From: Planoprotostelium fungivorum
Lineage: Eukaryota; Evosea; Variosea; Cavosteliida; Cavosteliaceae
Direction of reading: 5' to 3'
Assembly: GCA_003024175.1 (NCBI GenBank)
Contig: MDYQ01000384.1
Coordinates: 1-14,786 of the forward strand
Length of the DNA stretch: 14,786 nt
Shown here: positions 1 to 8,091 of the stretch, piece by piece
Layout of the letters: the number at the start of each line of letters is the position of its first letter
Numbering within the stretch: position 1 is the first letter of the stretch
The notes under the pieces: model-generated
What the model saw: the letters and a program-made list of their open reading frames with translations, nothing else
Told to the model about the DNA's origin: nothing
Databases searched by the model: none
Program-made: the position numbers and the translations under genes

Positions 1-3000
1 TGATGATGGAAGATCTCACGTTTTTCCAAATTGGTACTCGTTTGGATTCAACTTCAACTCTTCCTTGACCAAGAGCTCCACAGCCTCTCTCGCCGTTCCC
101 TTGAATTTGGGGAACGTGTGCTTCGAGATGAAATAATACCTGAGAAAAATCATTTTAATCCTTTTTCACTTCTCTCACCTCTCGAACCACTTCTCATAGG
201 TCTGTCTGTAACAGAAACCTGCGAACTGTGAGCGTACAATTTCGGCGGGAACTCACCCGCTCTGGCCACCTTTAGGTTCTCCAGTAGACCCAGGTATTTG
301 ACCTGCTCCTTGACTCGATTGGAATCGTAACCGAGAGCCTTCTTCTGCTCGTTGGGTTTGATGCAACGGATGTAGTGAGGTTGGCAAGAGTAAAGAGTCT
401 GCAGCAGTCCCGCCATCGATTTCTAAGTTGTTCCGTCAGAATTTTTTCTTTTTCAACGAGAGATAGTTCTCAAGAGAGAATACAATAAGATTTTCTTCGA
501 AAATGTCAATTGAGATGAAATGAGAGAATTTTAAAATGATCATCGCACACGTTATTGAATGCACAATATACCAAGAGAAAGAGAGGAGAATTAAAAATAG
601 ATCACCTTGAACTGAGCTCCTGCAGTCGTCGGTCGGCTCTTCGCTCCCTTCGAGAAAGGTCCACGGCCCTGAGGCGGTGCGACAGGCTCTTCTCCTCCGA
701 CGTTCAAGTTGAAGATTTCAACTAACACGTTGTTTCTCGACGCCGCGGCGGTGTCCTTCACATCAGCAAAGAGGGTGTCGCGGTTCTTTTCCAGGAAATC
801 GTCGATGGTGTAGGGGACATCACCTGATGATGTCATCACACGTCATCGTGGAGATTTCGCGGAAATTTCTCCTCACCGGCGTAGTGACGGACGGTGAAGA
901 CGCTGTCTTTTGTCTTCATGTCCTTGCCGGCCTGGGTGTGTCAGATTTGAAATTTGAAATTTGGGTCGGGCGGGAAAATGTTTCACCTCGTAGTGGGAGT
1001 GCTTGCTGAAGTTGGTGTTCAGCTTCTGGAGGAGGCTAAGAATAGATCAGCACGAGATTTCCACGAGATCTCTCACTGTTTGTCCGTGTTGTCCAGCAGA
1101 CACTCTTCGTCTAAGATGCAGAAGACACCCATCGGTTTCTATCTCGGTCAATTCTTCCGTCATTCTTCCGGAATTTCTCACAAATTTCCATTACGACTCA
1201 CGTTGTTCAGTAGCTCCACGCAGGGCTTATTGTTGATGAAGGCGACGGGCTCCCATTTGATTCCTTCTCTGACGTACTCCTCTTGTTCTGTCTTCAGAGT
1301 CAGATCGATGAAGATCTGGTGGAGGCTCTCGTTACAGAAGCTGTCAGAGTGAGCGGAAAATTCGAATTTCGAAATTCACTTGATGCACAACTGCTCGAAG
1401 CTGTTGGTCTGGAAGATCTCGAAACCGTAAATGTCTAAGATACCGATGTTCTTGCCTATACCGTGGTGAGTTGGTTTCAAATATTTGAGACTCACCAGGC
1501 TGTTTGTTGTCGATCATGACGTTGATCTTTTCCACGAACCAGTCGAATAATTTTCCGTAAATATTCTTGGAAAAAGCGTCGCGGGTGGCTTCCGCTTGGG
1601 CGGGCGTCTGTGCCACGTTGTAGACGGAGGCTCTTCCGCTGGTTCCTGCAGATACGATACGGGCCGTGAGACAGCTGGAAAGATATGAGACATTTCGAGG
1701 AAATTTCGGGGGAAATGTCTCACCTCTCCAGGGCCTTGACATCGACGGACAACAATTTGGCGGTCATTTCGAGATCTGAAATTTCACTCAGTTTTCCATT
1801 CGATGTATGATGTAGTATTTCGATTTGGCAGGTTGTAGATCGAGTTGTATACCAATGTCTCACCCGAACGATTGGAGACGGTACTACCGTTTCCTTTCGC
1901 AGAGAAAGTGATGTTGCCCAGATGAAGGACACCAGACAAAAGACTCAAGATGTCGTCTCTCTCGTTAGAGGTCACACCGACCGCGCTCATCGCATGCAGC
2001 GTCTCGTTCAACCAGCTGTACGTATGTCAGAATCTTCCGAGACATTTCTCGGAAATTTCCATGAAATGTGGTGGAATTTTCTCCTCACTTCTTGTCGTCG
2101 ATACCATCGGCGGTCGAGCAATTGCTCTTGTTGAGATATTGAAAATTCGACGAAGTTTTTCCCTTCAGATTGAACTTATCTGTTTCGATCAGCGTTGTAG
2201 ATGGACAATCTCTCTACCTTTCTCTTGATCGGACAAGTGGAACAATTGGTAGAAGATGTGGAAGGACCTCTCGTTCGGAATCTGAGCACACACTCTCGAC
2301 TGTGTGACGTTCAGCGGCGGCTTCATCTACAACGCAGTCCACCTTCTCCAATAGATAATTCCTGACGCGTCCGCCCTCGGGCTCGCCCTTGTAGTCGAAT
2401 TGGATCTCGATGTATTTTCCCTGAAGATTCGTCAATTTGGCGGGTTGTAGACGGATGTCCTCACGAAACGACTCGAGTTGTTGTTTCTCAATGTCTTTGC
2501 GTTACCTGATCGATGCGATCAGCTCGATGATGTCGATGGAGAATATTCACCGAAGGATTCAAGTAAGGGGTTGCTCTGTAAGACGACTTCCTTGACTTTA
2601 TCCACGCGAGCACCACCACTCTTACCCGTGATGGCGGCGAGATACTGCATGATGCCCTTCGAAGCTTCCGTCTTTCCGGCTCCAGATTCACCACTGAAGA
2701 AGGTTGAATGGGAGATTGGATGGATTCTCGTATCACCTGATGATGATGGCCTGGCTCTCATTCTCAGAGTGGAGAGCTCGGTAAGCGTCGTTGGCGAGGG
2801 TGAAGATGTGGGGAGGGATGTGGAAGTTGTCTTCTTCGTGATACTTTTTAATCATAGCGGGCGTGGTCAATTGGAGATCGGTGTAGGGGTTGAGAGAGAT
2901 GAGGACACGACCGATGGAAGTCTATGGATTTGTCATCTTCTAAAGAGGTGTGGGATAAAAGATGAAGATGCCTCACATAGATATACTTGTCTTTGTACCT

Positions 3001-3185
3001 CTTTTCCAGATTACTCAACAGAGCGTCCTCGGATATCTTTCTCATGCATCAGAAACCATCGGAGAGCTCTATCGGCTCACCTGATCCAACATGACGAGAT
3101 CGTCCACCCCGACCTTGTTTCTCTCATTTGTGAACTTAACGGGCTAAAGAATGTGAGATGATTCCAAGACAAAGAGACTCACCAT
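1..3185 (-). CDS. Class I myosin heavy chain, motor domain (partial, C-terminus off left edge)
   Basis: Actin-based ATPase motor, probably working at the membrane and cortical actin. Exons (high to low): 3185-3183, 3143-3081, 3036-2977, 2921-2737, 2693-2551, 2505-2465, 2420-2343, 2299-2218, 2179-2089, 2015-1864, 1775-1724, 1674-1496, 1455-1380, 1340-1202, 1138-1077, 1035-987, 931-877, 823-606, 422-257, 218-179, 139-20. They give about 684 residues in one frame. Motifs: N-terminal GVDDLVML; P-loop GESGAGKT (about 105-112); switch I NNNSSRFGKY; NYLLEKSRV, typical of class I; TEDS-site Ser about 333 in RASVY; switch [38 protein letters not shown]; ending at [10 protein letters not shown] just before the neck. 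IQ motifs and tail are outside the window. Position 19 down begins another intron. The start is uncertain: the ATG at 3185 lies directly against an intron donor, and the frame stays open upstream to 3344 with further ATGs. Confidence 0.93.
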
Positions 3186-3429
3186 GATGTTGTCCTCTGC
3201 TCCTGCCAAATGTCTTTTTCTCGTCACGTATCCGACGTCGTCCTCGTTGTAGAGGAATATTTCACGTCTCGAGCAGATACCAGTATACAGGTAATAGATG
3301 ATTGAGTCCATGATCGCACATATCTCGCTCATTATATGTATCACATTGTTGGAACAGTTAGCTTTAACAAGAAAGATAGATCAAGAAGATTGTCGTTTCG
3401 TTTATTGATCAATTGCAACATCTTAGTCT
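3186..3429. other. Intergenic region upstream of the myosin
   Basis: About 245 bases between the stop of the minus-strand 159-residue ORF and the assumed myosin start. It holds that ORF's likely poly(A) signal at 3401-3406 and, at 3243-3252, one copy of the dispersed GTTGTAG word 58 nt upstream of the myosin ATG. The stretch 3344-3186 is open in the myosin frame and contains in-frame ATGs, so part of it may be coding or 5' UTR. I see no clear TATA box. Confidence 0.5.
3401..3406 (-). promoter_or_regulatory. Poly(A) signal AATAAA (minus strand)
   Basis: TTTATT on the plus strand reads AATAAA on the minus strand, 24-29 nt after the stop of the 3430-3909 ORF. The position fits a normal cleavage and polyadenylation signal and supports that ORF being the 3' end of a real gene. 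Confidence 0.5.
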
Positions 3430-3909
3430 TTAAGTTCGTATAGCTACGGTATATCTGAAAGAACCCGCCCTCCTGACTGATGAACGAATGTGATTCAGAC
3501 AGTCACCATTAATTGGAACCGCCGGTCTGATCAGTTGATAATGTGAGGATCCCTCAGTTCTGAAAGCTATCACAGGCCCTTTACGTAGCTTCCCCTCTGC
3601 TCTCTTTGCCGGCCTCTTTTGGACGATGGGCGAGATCTGATCATCACAATCGTCCTTCGTGAGGTCTATCGTGACTCGATCTGATCTCGTCACCTTCTTC
3701 GTTTCGTCCGATGTGATCTTGATGATCTTGCCGTCCACAGTTGCCCTCGCTTTGGAGGGACTGGCTCTAACGGCTTCCTTCGTGGCGTTCACTCGCATGC
3801 ACCTGCACCAACTGCATGACTCGTGGGGTTTCTGATGGATTTGAGCGTGAGAGAACTCTTTCGCGGTGACCGTGGTGTGATTGTTGTGTGTACGATTTGA
3901 TGATGGCAT
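3430..3909 (-). CDS. Hypothetical basic protein with SUMO-interaction-like motif
   Basis: An open frame of 159 residues from ATG at 3909 to TAA at 3430-3432. I do not recognise the family. The protein is basic and hydrophilic. It has a CSWCRC cysteine cluster (about 32-37), a VTIDLTKDD stretch (about 79-87) resembling hydrophobic-plus-acidic SUMO-interacting motifs, and a Lys/Arg-rich patch (about 98-110) that could act as a nuclear localisation signal. An AATAAA follows the stop closely. The first about 25 residues are rich in Asn, His and Thr and may not be coding; this ORF may instead be the last exon of a longer gene starting further right, with splicing I could not resolve. A nuclear role is only inferred. 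Confidence 0.45.
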   Translation of the reverse strand: MPSSNRTHNNHTTVTAKEFSHAQIHQKPHESCSWCRCMRVNATKEAVRASPSKARATVDGKIIKITSDETKKVTRSDRVTIDLTKDDCDDQISPIVQKRPAKRAEGKLRKGPVIAFRTEGSSHYQLIRPAVPINGDCLNHIRSSVRRAGSFRYTVAIRT

Positions 3910-4334
3910 GTGTGTCTTGTGTGGATTCGGTTTCGTTCAGAATGAGTGGGCTTCCAGTTGAATGGTCGACAGACAACCAAGAGTATCGACACTTACGTAT
4001 CCAAGAGAGAAATCTCGTGCTTGAAATTTACGGCATCTTGCGAGAGGAATTTTGACAAGCATTAGTTACGGCAGCTAACGCGATTATGGTTTCTCATGTT
4101 AGAGTTCAAGACCACCAACGCCCTTCAGTGTGAGCGAACCTGGAAGGAGAATCCATCACTGGTGGAAGATAGGGGAGAATAATCGTCATGAACAAGATAG
4201 ACATGGTCGACTGGCTGAGCACTTACTTTACCGTGGGCGACACGGTAGATACCGTAGAATAAAGATTGTTGTGTAATGGTTGATTCTAGAACGATGTATA
4301 GATGTCGGTGGTGATGGAAATGATGTGACGTCAC
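3910..4334. other. Unresolved stretch, possibly introns and small minus-strand exons
   Basis: No convincing full-length ORF on either strand. On the minus strand, a short run reading FYGIYRVAHGK ends at a consensus GTAAGT donor near 4223, and a second possible small exon ends near 4138, but phases do not join cleanly to the neighbouring pieces. The stretch also contains the TACCGTG/CACGGTA inverted-repeat cluster at 4229-4255. It may be intronic parts of a gene spanning 3430-4964 on the minus strand. Confidence 0.35.
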
Positions 4335-4465
4335 CTGGCAGGGAGAAGAGTGACCATCTGTGGACTCATCGTCCCTTTCCTCTTAAACATGTCCTCTGGC
4401 TGTGGATTCTTCTTGATATAATCAACGATCCACTGATAGCACTTTTGGGATGTAGAGGTGCCTCG
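4335..4465 (-). CDS. Probable internal exon of an unidentified minus-strand gene
   Basis: A 131-nt segment bounded by a pyrimidine-rich tract and CTAAAG acceptor on its 5' side (just above 4465, minus sense) and a GTGACG donor on its 3' side. It encodes about 43 residues including QKCYQWIVDYIKKNPQPEDM and RKGTMSPQMVTLLPA, with good hydrophobic/charged periodicity. I do not recognise the family. It could belong with the 3430-3909 ORF, the 4638-4964 ORF, or both as one spliced gene. Confidence 0.4.
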
Positions 4466-4637
4466 CTTTAGAGTCAAGCAGGGGGAGAAAAGGAAGAGGG
4501 GAGGATAGAGGATACAGTCTGGCAAGATACGTGTGATTCAATACGAGACGGTGTCTCGCATCTTTTCATCTCTTCATCACGAGCATGTTATCGCGAAGAA
4601 TAAGATAGACTGTAACAAGCTTGATACAATAAATCTA

Positions 4638-4964
4638 TTATCCACACTTTACATTTCTGTGCAGCATATTTACATGAGATACCTTCGATATGCTTCTCTT
4701 TCCTGGGCACCTCGCCATCTCGTAGTCTATCGTGAAGCCCAAGCGGAGAGCTCTGATGGCGATCTTGCCATCCATTCTTTCCTTATTCAGAATGTAGCCG
4801 TAGACCCCTTCAAAGTCGACATCAGACGCATCGTTACGTGATGGTTCCTCAAATCTTCTCAAAATATAGAGGAGCCCCTTCACGCATAGGCCTGTCGGAG
4901 GCGTGATCAAAAATAAAATATCTCCCGACAAAATCGGGTTTCCGATTTTGTCTTTTCGCACCAT
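4638..4964 (-). CDS. Hypothetical ORF divergent from the PAS-like gene
   Basis: Minus-strand frame starting at ATG 4964-4962 in a favourable ACCATGG context and open for about 108 codons. The part from about residue 45 on (DVDFEGVYGYILNKERMDGK and onward to YEMARCPGKRS) looks protein-like; the N-terminal part is more hydrophobic. A possible GTATCT donor follows the SISK residues, so the real 3' end may be spliced on to exons further left. The first codons lie in an 11-bp perfect hairpin (4927-4952), which is odd for coding sequence. No family recognised. Confidence 0.35.
   Translation of the reverse strand: MVRKDKIGNPILSGDILFLITPPTGLCVKGLLYILRRFEEPSRNDASDVDFEGVYGYILNKERMDGKIAIRALRLGFTIDYEMARCPGKRSISKVSHVNMLHRNVKCG
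4927..4952. repeat. Perfect inverted repeat, 11-bp arms, 4-nt loop
   Basis: GACAAAATCGG (4927-4937), loop GTTT, CCGATTTTGTC (4942-4952). It sits between two divergent coding regions and overlaps the start of the minus-strand ORF at 4964. It looks like a bacterial terminator stem but the context is eukaryotic; it may be a short inverted-repeat remnant or an RNA hairpin near a 5' end. Confidence 0.8.
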
Positions 4965-5008
4965 GGTGCACCCCCACGCGGTCACTACTATTACATAACG
5001 GAGCGTCC

Positions 5009-5018
5009 CCTTATAAGG
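5009..5018. promoter_or_regulatory. CArG-box palindrome CCTTATAAGG
   Basis: An exact match to the CC(A/T)6GG site bound by SRF/MADS-box factors, in the gap between the divergent minus ORF (ATG 4964) and the PAS-like gene (ATG 5079). Its palindromic TTATAA core could also serve as a TATA-like element for both directions. Function is inferred from sequence only. Confidence 0.4.
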
Positions 5019-5078
5019 CCGTCATGCTTCCACCCAAAGTGCGCCGCGCAGATATTTTCTGCGTACGCTGCTTCACCA

Positions 5079-6083
5079 ATGAAAGTTCATTATTTTTCAT
5101 TTCCCACTCGGTCTGGAAACAAGAAACAGGAGGAAGAGGCTTACTCGGCGATGGAAGCCCTCTTGTCGCTGTCTTCTGAGGGGGTCGTCCTCTTTGCATC
5201 GAAAGATGGGGTGAAGATCAGTATCACCTTCATCAACCCTGCCGCCCTACGATACCTCTCCCTGAACCGAGATCAAGTGGACTCTATCTGTTACTCACGA
5301 CGGTAAGGACGAGCAATGGTGCGGGTAGATAATCAACATCAGGGACGGCATTGCGGGTCCTCTCTCCTTTAAGATATGGAAGGTGGTCTCCGAAACGCTG
5401 TTTGAGAAACAGGGGGAAGAGGCAAGAGATACAGTCCGACAGACATCGATGGATCACATTCGTCAATTGCACCTCAGAGTCATCACAGTGCCCGAGCAGC
5501 CCAACACCGTCGCCAATACAAGACAAAATTACCTCTGTACCAAGTGGACACAATAAGTTTAGATGAGCAACAATGGATGTCTATGGTGCAGGACGCAGCC
5601 AGTCCCGTAGCTAAACTCATCAAATGGTGACGACCAGGTAGAATGCATTCGGAGTACAGTCACTGAGAGGGGGAAAGGTGAGGGGCAACCTGTGATACGA
5701 GTTGACAAAGACACAGACATCGACGAGATGTGGCCGTCCTTCTTGAATATATGGAAGTCAAGGACCGCACTCCATCCCGGAGACAAACAACTCGTCCGGG
5801 ACAACATCCAGACACGAGATGGAAGAGGTAGAGACGATCTCCAGAATCCATCTGAGCACGAACAGAGGTCTATGTGTCTTGTCACGTGTTATTCGTTGGG
5901 TTCGATCATAAGCTGTTCTTCTTCCACGTTGTCATCTCTTTCGATCAGGTGTTCACCAAGGGTGAAGCTACCTTCAACCAAGGGAAGCGGCCTCACACGG
6001 AGAATCGAAGGAAAAGTAGAAAGAGAGTCCGGTTGCAGGATGACATAGGTAGCCCACTCATGTCACCGTGGGAGTTCAGCTGA
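5079..6083 (+). CDS. PAS-like protein with basic nuclear-localisation-type C-terminus
   Basis: Five exons close in phase: 5079-5302, 5343-5487, 5523-5626, 5670-5827, 5866-6083, giving 282 residues. The N-terminal part contains EGVVLFAS followed by ITFINPAALRYLSLNRDQV, which resembles the first half of PAS sensor domains. Near residues 207-237, DGREVYVSCHVLFVGFDHKL and the following FFFHVVISFD look like the closing beta strands of a PAS fold. A cluster RRKSRKRVR (258-266) could be a nuclear localisation signal. The middle (about 85-205) is not recognised, so it may be one PAS fold with a long insert or two diverged ones. The start is uncertain: another ATG at 5024 opens an overlapping out-of-frame 51-codon ORF. 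The 35-nt intron at 5488-5522 is the weakest junction; without it the frame stops at 5554. A light, redox or ligand-responsive regulator is possible but unproven. Confidence 0.6.
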
Positions 6084-6199
6084 TGTCGCCCTTGAGATGA
6101 TGCGGTACAGTAATTTCGACCTCAGTGATTAGGTCGCATTTATGAAGGAATGATGTGCATAAAGAGAATGATATTCATAGCGTTTGTCATTTGGATTTG

Positions 6200-6209
6200 G
6201 TCACGTGAC
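6200..6209. promoter_or_regulatory. E-box palindrome GTCACGTGAC upstream of the C-S lyase gene
   Basis: A perfect 10-bp palindrome containing TCACGTGA, 40 nt before the start codon of the PLP enzyme. CACGTG is bound by bHLH factors, and TCACGTGA is the yeast Cbf1/Met4 site at sulfur-amino-acid genes. Whether the same regulator exists here is unknown. The rest of the 6084-6248 gap shows no other clear signal. Confidence 0.4.
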
Positions 6210-6248
6210 AACATCACCGCACACTGATTCAAATTTGAGCTTTGCAAG

Positions 6249-7968
6249 ATGAATGACAACAAGATAGATTTTGACCAAGTCATCGACAGAAACAACTCTC
6301 GTTCTTACAAATGGGATCGAGTGGGGTGAACTCATATTATGTAGAGTGCTGAGCGAGGACAGCACATGTACGACAGCCAGGTATTGAAGAACGTGATGCC
6401 ACACGATATACCTGACCATCCTGACCTATTACCCATGTGGACCGCTGATATGGACTTTGCTGCCCCGCAATGTGTCACCGATGCATTAAAGAAGAGGTGA
6501 CCCATCGTCTTCGTGTCTTATTCTCCTGACCATATATCGAGACTAGAACATCCCATTCTGGGATATCCACTCCAATCTGAATCACTGTACGATGCCATCA
6601 TCTCCTGGCAGAAGTCTCAATATGACTGGCAAGTCAGTCTCACTCATTCTCTTTCACCACTCATCTCCCTCAGATCCAAAAGTCACAGCTGAGCTTCTGC
6701 AATGGATCCATCGCCGCCATGTGTTGCGCCATACAGACGTTCACTCGTCCGGGAGACAAGATCATCGTCCAAGTGCCCATCTATCCCCCCATCCCTGGCC
6801 TCATCGTCCGCAATGGAAGAAGAGTCGTCGAGAATGAGCTGGTCTATCGAGAAGACATCGGTCGTTATGAGATCGACTTTGTCGATCTAGAAGGAAAATT
6901 ATCAAAACCGGTGAGTCACCTCTAAAAATGTCCCTCTCGTCTTGCATCATCCTCACCGTCTAATCAAATCAGATGACCAAGATGATTATCTTAGTCAATC
7001 CTCACAATCCCGTCGGGAGAGCTTGGAATCGAGACGAATTAGAGAAGATCAGTCGACTATGTCTCCGACATCACGTCATCCTTCTCTGCGATGATGTGTG
7101 GTCCGATCATGTCATCGTCGGCGAGCATCACATTCCAATGGGAAAGATCTGTCCGGAGAACAGTATCTCCATTTTCTCCGCCACAAAGTCTTTCAATCTG
7201 GCGGGTGAGCGATGGAGAATCAATGGAGATGGCTTGGGAACACACGTAAAATGTAGACAGGCATCAGCGCAGCCTACGTAGTCATTCCAAACGATAGAAT
7301 GAACGCGGACTACAAAGAGGAATTATTGAACGAAGGTGTTTTCTTTGGAAATACGTTTGCAGAGGTGAGAGGATGGCACGTTGTAGTCTGAGCGATCACG
7401 TGACTCACGAGGTAGATTGCATTGGAGGCGGCTTACAAGGGGGGAAGGGAGTGGATGAGGCAACTGAAATCGTATTACTTGCAGAATATTGTGTACGTAT
7501 CGCAGTTCTGTCAGACTCGTCTGAATGGGATCTTGAAGGTGAGACTCCATCATCATCGTCACATCATCGGCATCGACTTCATCATCGATCTCAAAGACAT
7601 CATCGATGTGATGAACATCATGGACATAGAGTGATGATGAAATGAACAGGCCATCAATACGGAGGCAACTTATGTCCTCTGGATCGATTGTAAGAAATTG
7701 AATTGGACTTCAAAGGAGACTGAGGACTTCTTTCTCAACGAGGCGAAGGTGTGGCTCAGCCCAGGACACGTGAGCTCATCGTCTCATCGTCATCATCATC
7801 ACCTGATGTTCCACCACCCTCGTCCTGATGACGGGATAGGTGTACGGAAACGGAGGTGAAGGATTCGTGAGAATAAACGTGGCCTGCCCCAAATCGAGGG
7901 TCGAAGACGCGATGGAACGCATCGCAGCCTGCATGATGAAGAGAGGGCTGCTCACACCCCCCGAATAA
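6249..7968 (+). CDS. PLP-dependent C-S lyase / aminotransferase, MalY/PatB type
   Basis: Fold-type I PLP enzyme, probably cleaving cystathionine or cysteine conjugates to thiol, pyruvate and ammonia. Nine exons: 6249-6320, 6363-6496, 6542-6632, 6674-6910, 6973-7204, 7261-7364, 7416-7538, 7650-7769, 7840-7968; 413 residues, normal for the family. Landmarks: N-terminal FDQVIDRNNSRSYKWD (family: YDFDxxxDRxxTxSxKWD), LLPMWTADMDFAAP, EHPILGYP, RPGDKIIVQVPIYPP, NPHNPVGRAW with the invariant Asn about 190, CDDVWSDH (Asp about 218 to the PLP ring nitrogen), SATKSFNLAG with the Schiff-base Lys about 250, and GGEGFVRINVACP with the carboxylate-binding Arg about 382. MalY/PatB enzymes usually have DEIHSD where this has DDVWSD. 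No targeting peptide is seen, so probably cytosolic. C-S lyase is favoured over plain aminotransferase because of the MWTADMDF and GEGF motifs. Confidence 0.93.
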
Positions 7969-7969
7969 A
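7964..7969 (+). promoter_or_regulatory. Poly(A) signal AATAAA overlapping the stop codon
   Basis: The TAA stop of the C-S lyase (7966-7968) lies inside AATAAA. If this is the working signal, cleavage 10-30 nt later leaves a 3' UTR of very few bases. The next start codon is at 8092. Confidence 0.6.
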
Positions 7970-8091
7970 AGTTGACATAAAGAGGTGTGGTGTGATTCAC
8001 TTTCTGACACTTTCCGCTGTCTTGACAGATTTAATCATCATCTACAACGAGTCAAAGGTCGGGCAGTTGTATTTCTAGCGGGCTCTTAAAG

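Noticed and set aside
423-605. Possible snoRNA in the longest myosin intron
   Set aside because: A CTGA is present near the 3' end but no proper RTGATGA box with a terminal stem could be found.
2478-3161. Plus-strand ORF of 227 codons
   Set aside because: It is antisense to the ATP-binding exons of the myosin, which have clear family motifs and clean splice phases. Its own translation has no recognisable domain.
4927-4952. Rho-independent terminator
   Set aside because: The stem and nearby T residues resemble one, but every gene here is eukaryotic with introns and poly(A) signals.
5488-5556. End of the PAS-like gene at the TAA at 5554
   Set aside because: Reading on without the 35-nt intron gives a short tail; removing it opens a frame that continues in phase through three more exons to a convincing C-terminus. 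The shorter form remains possible.
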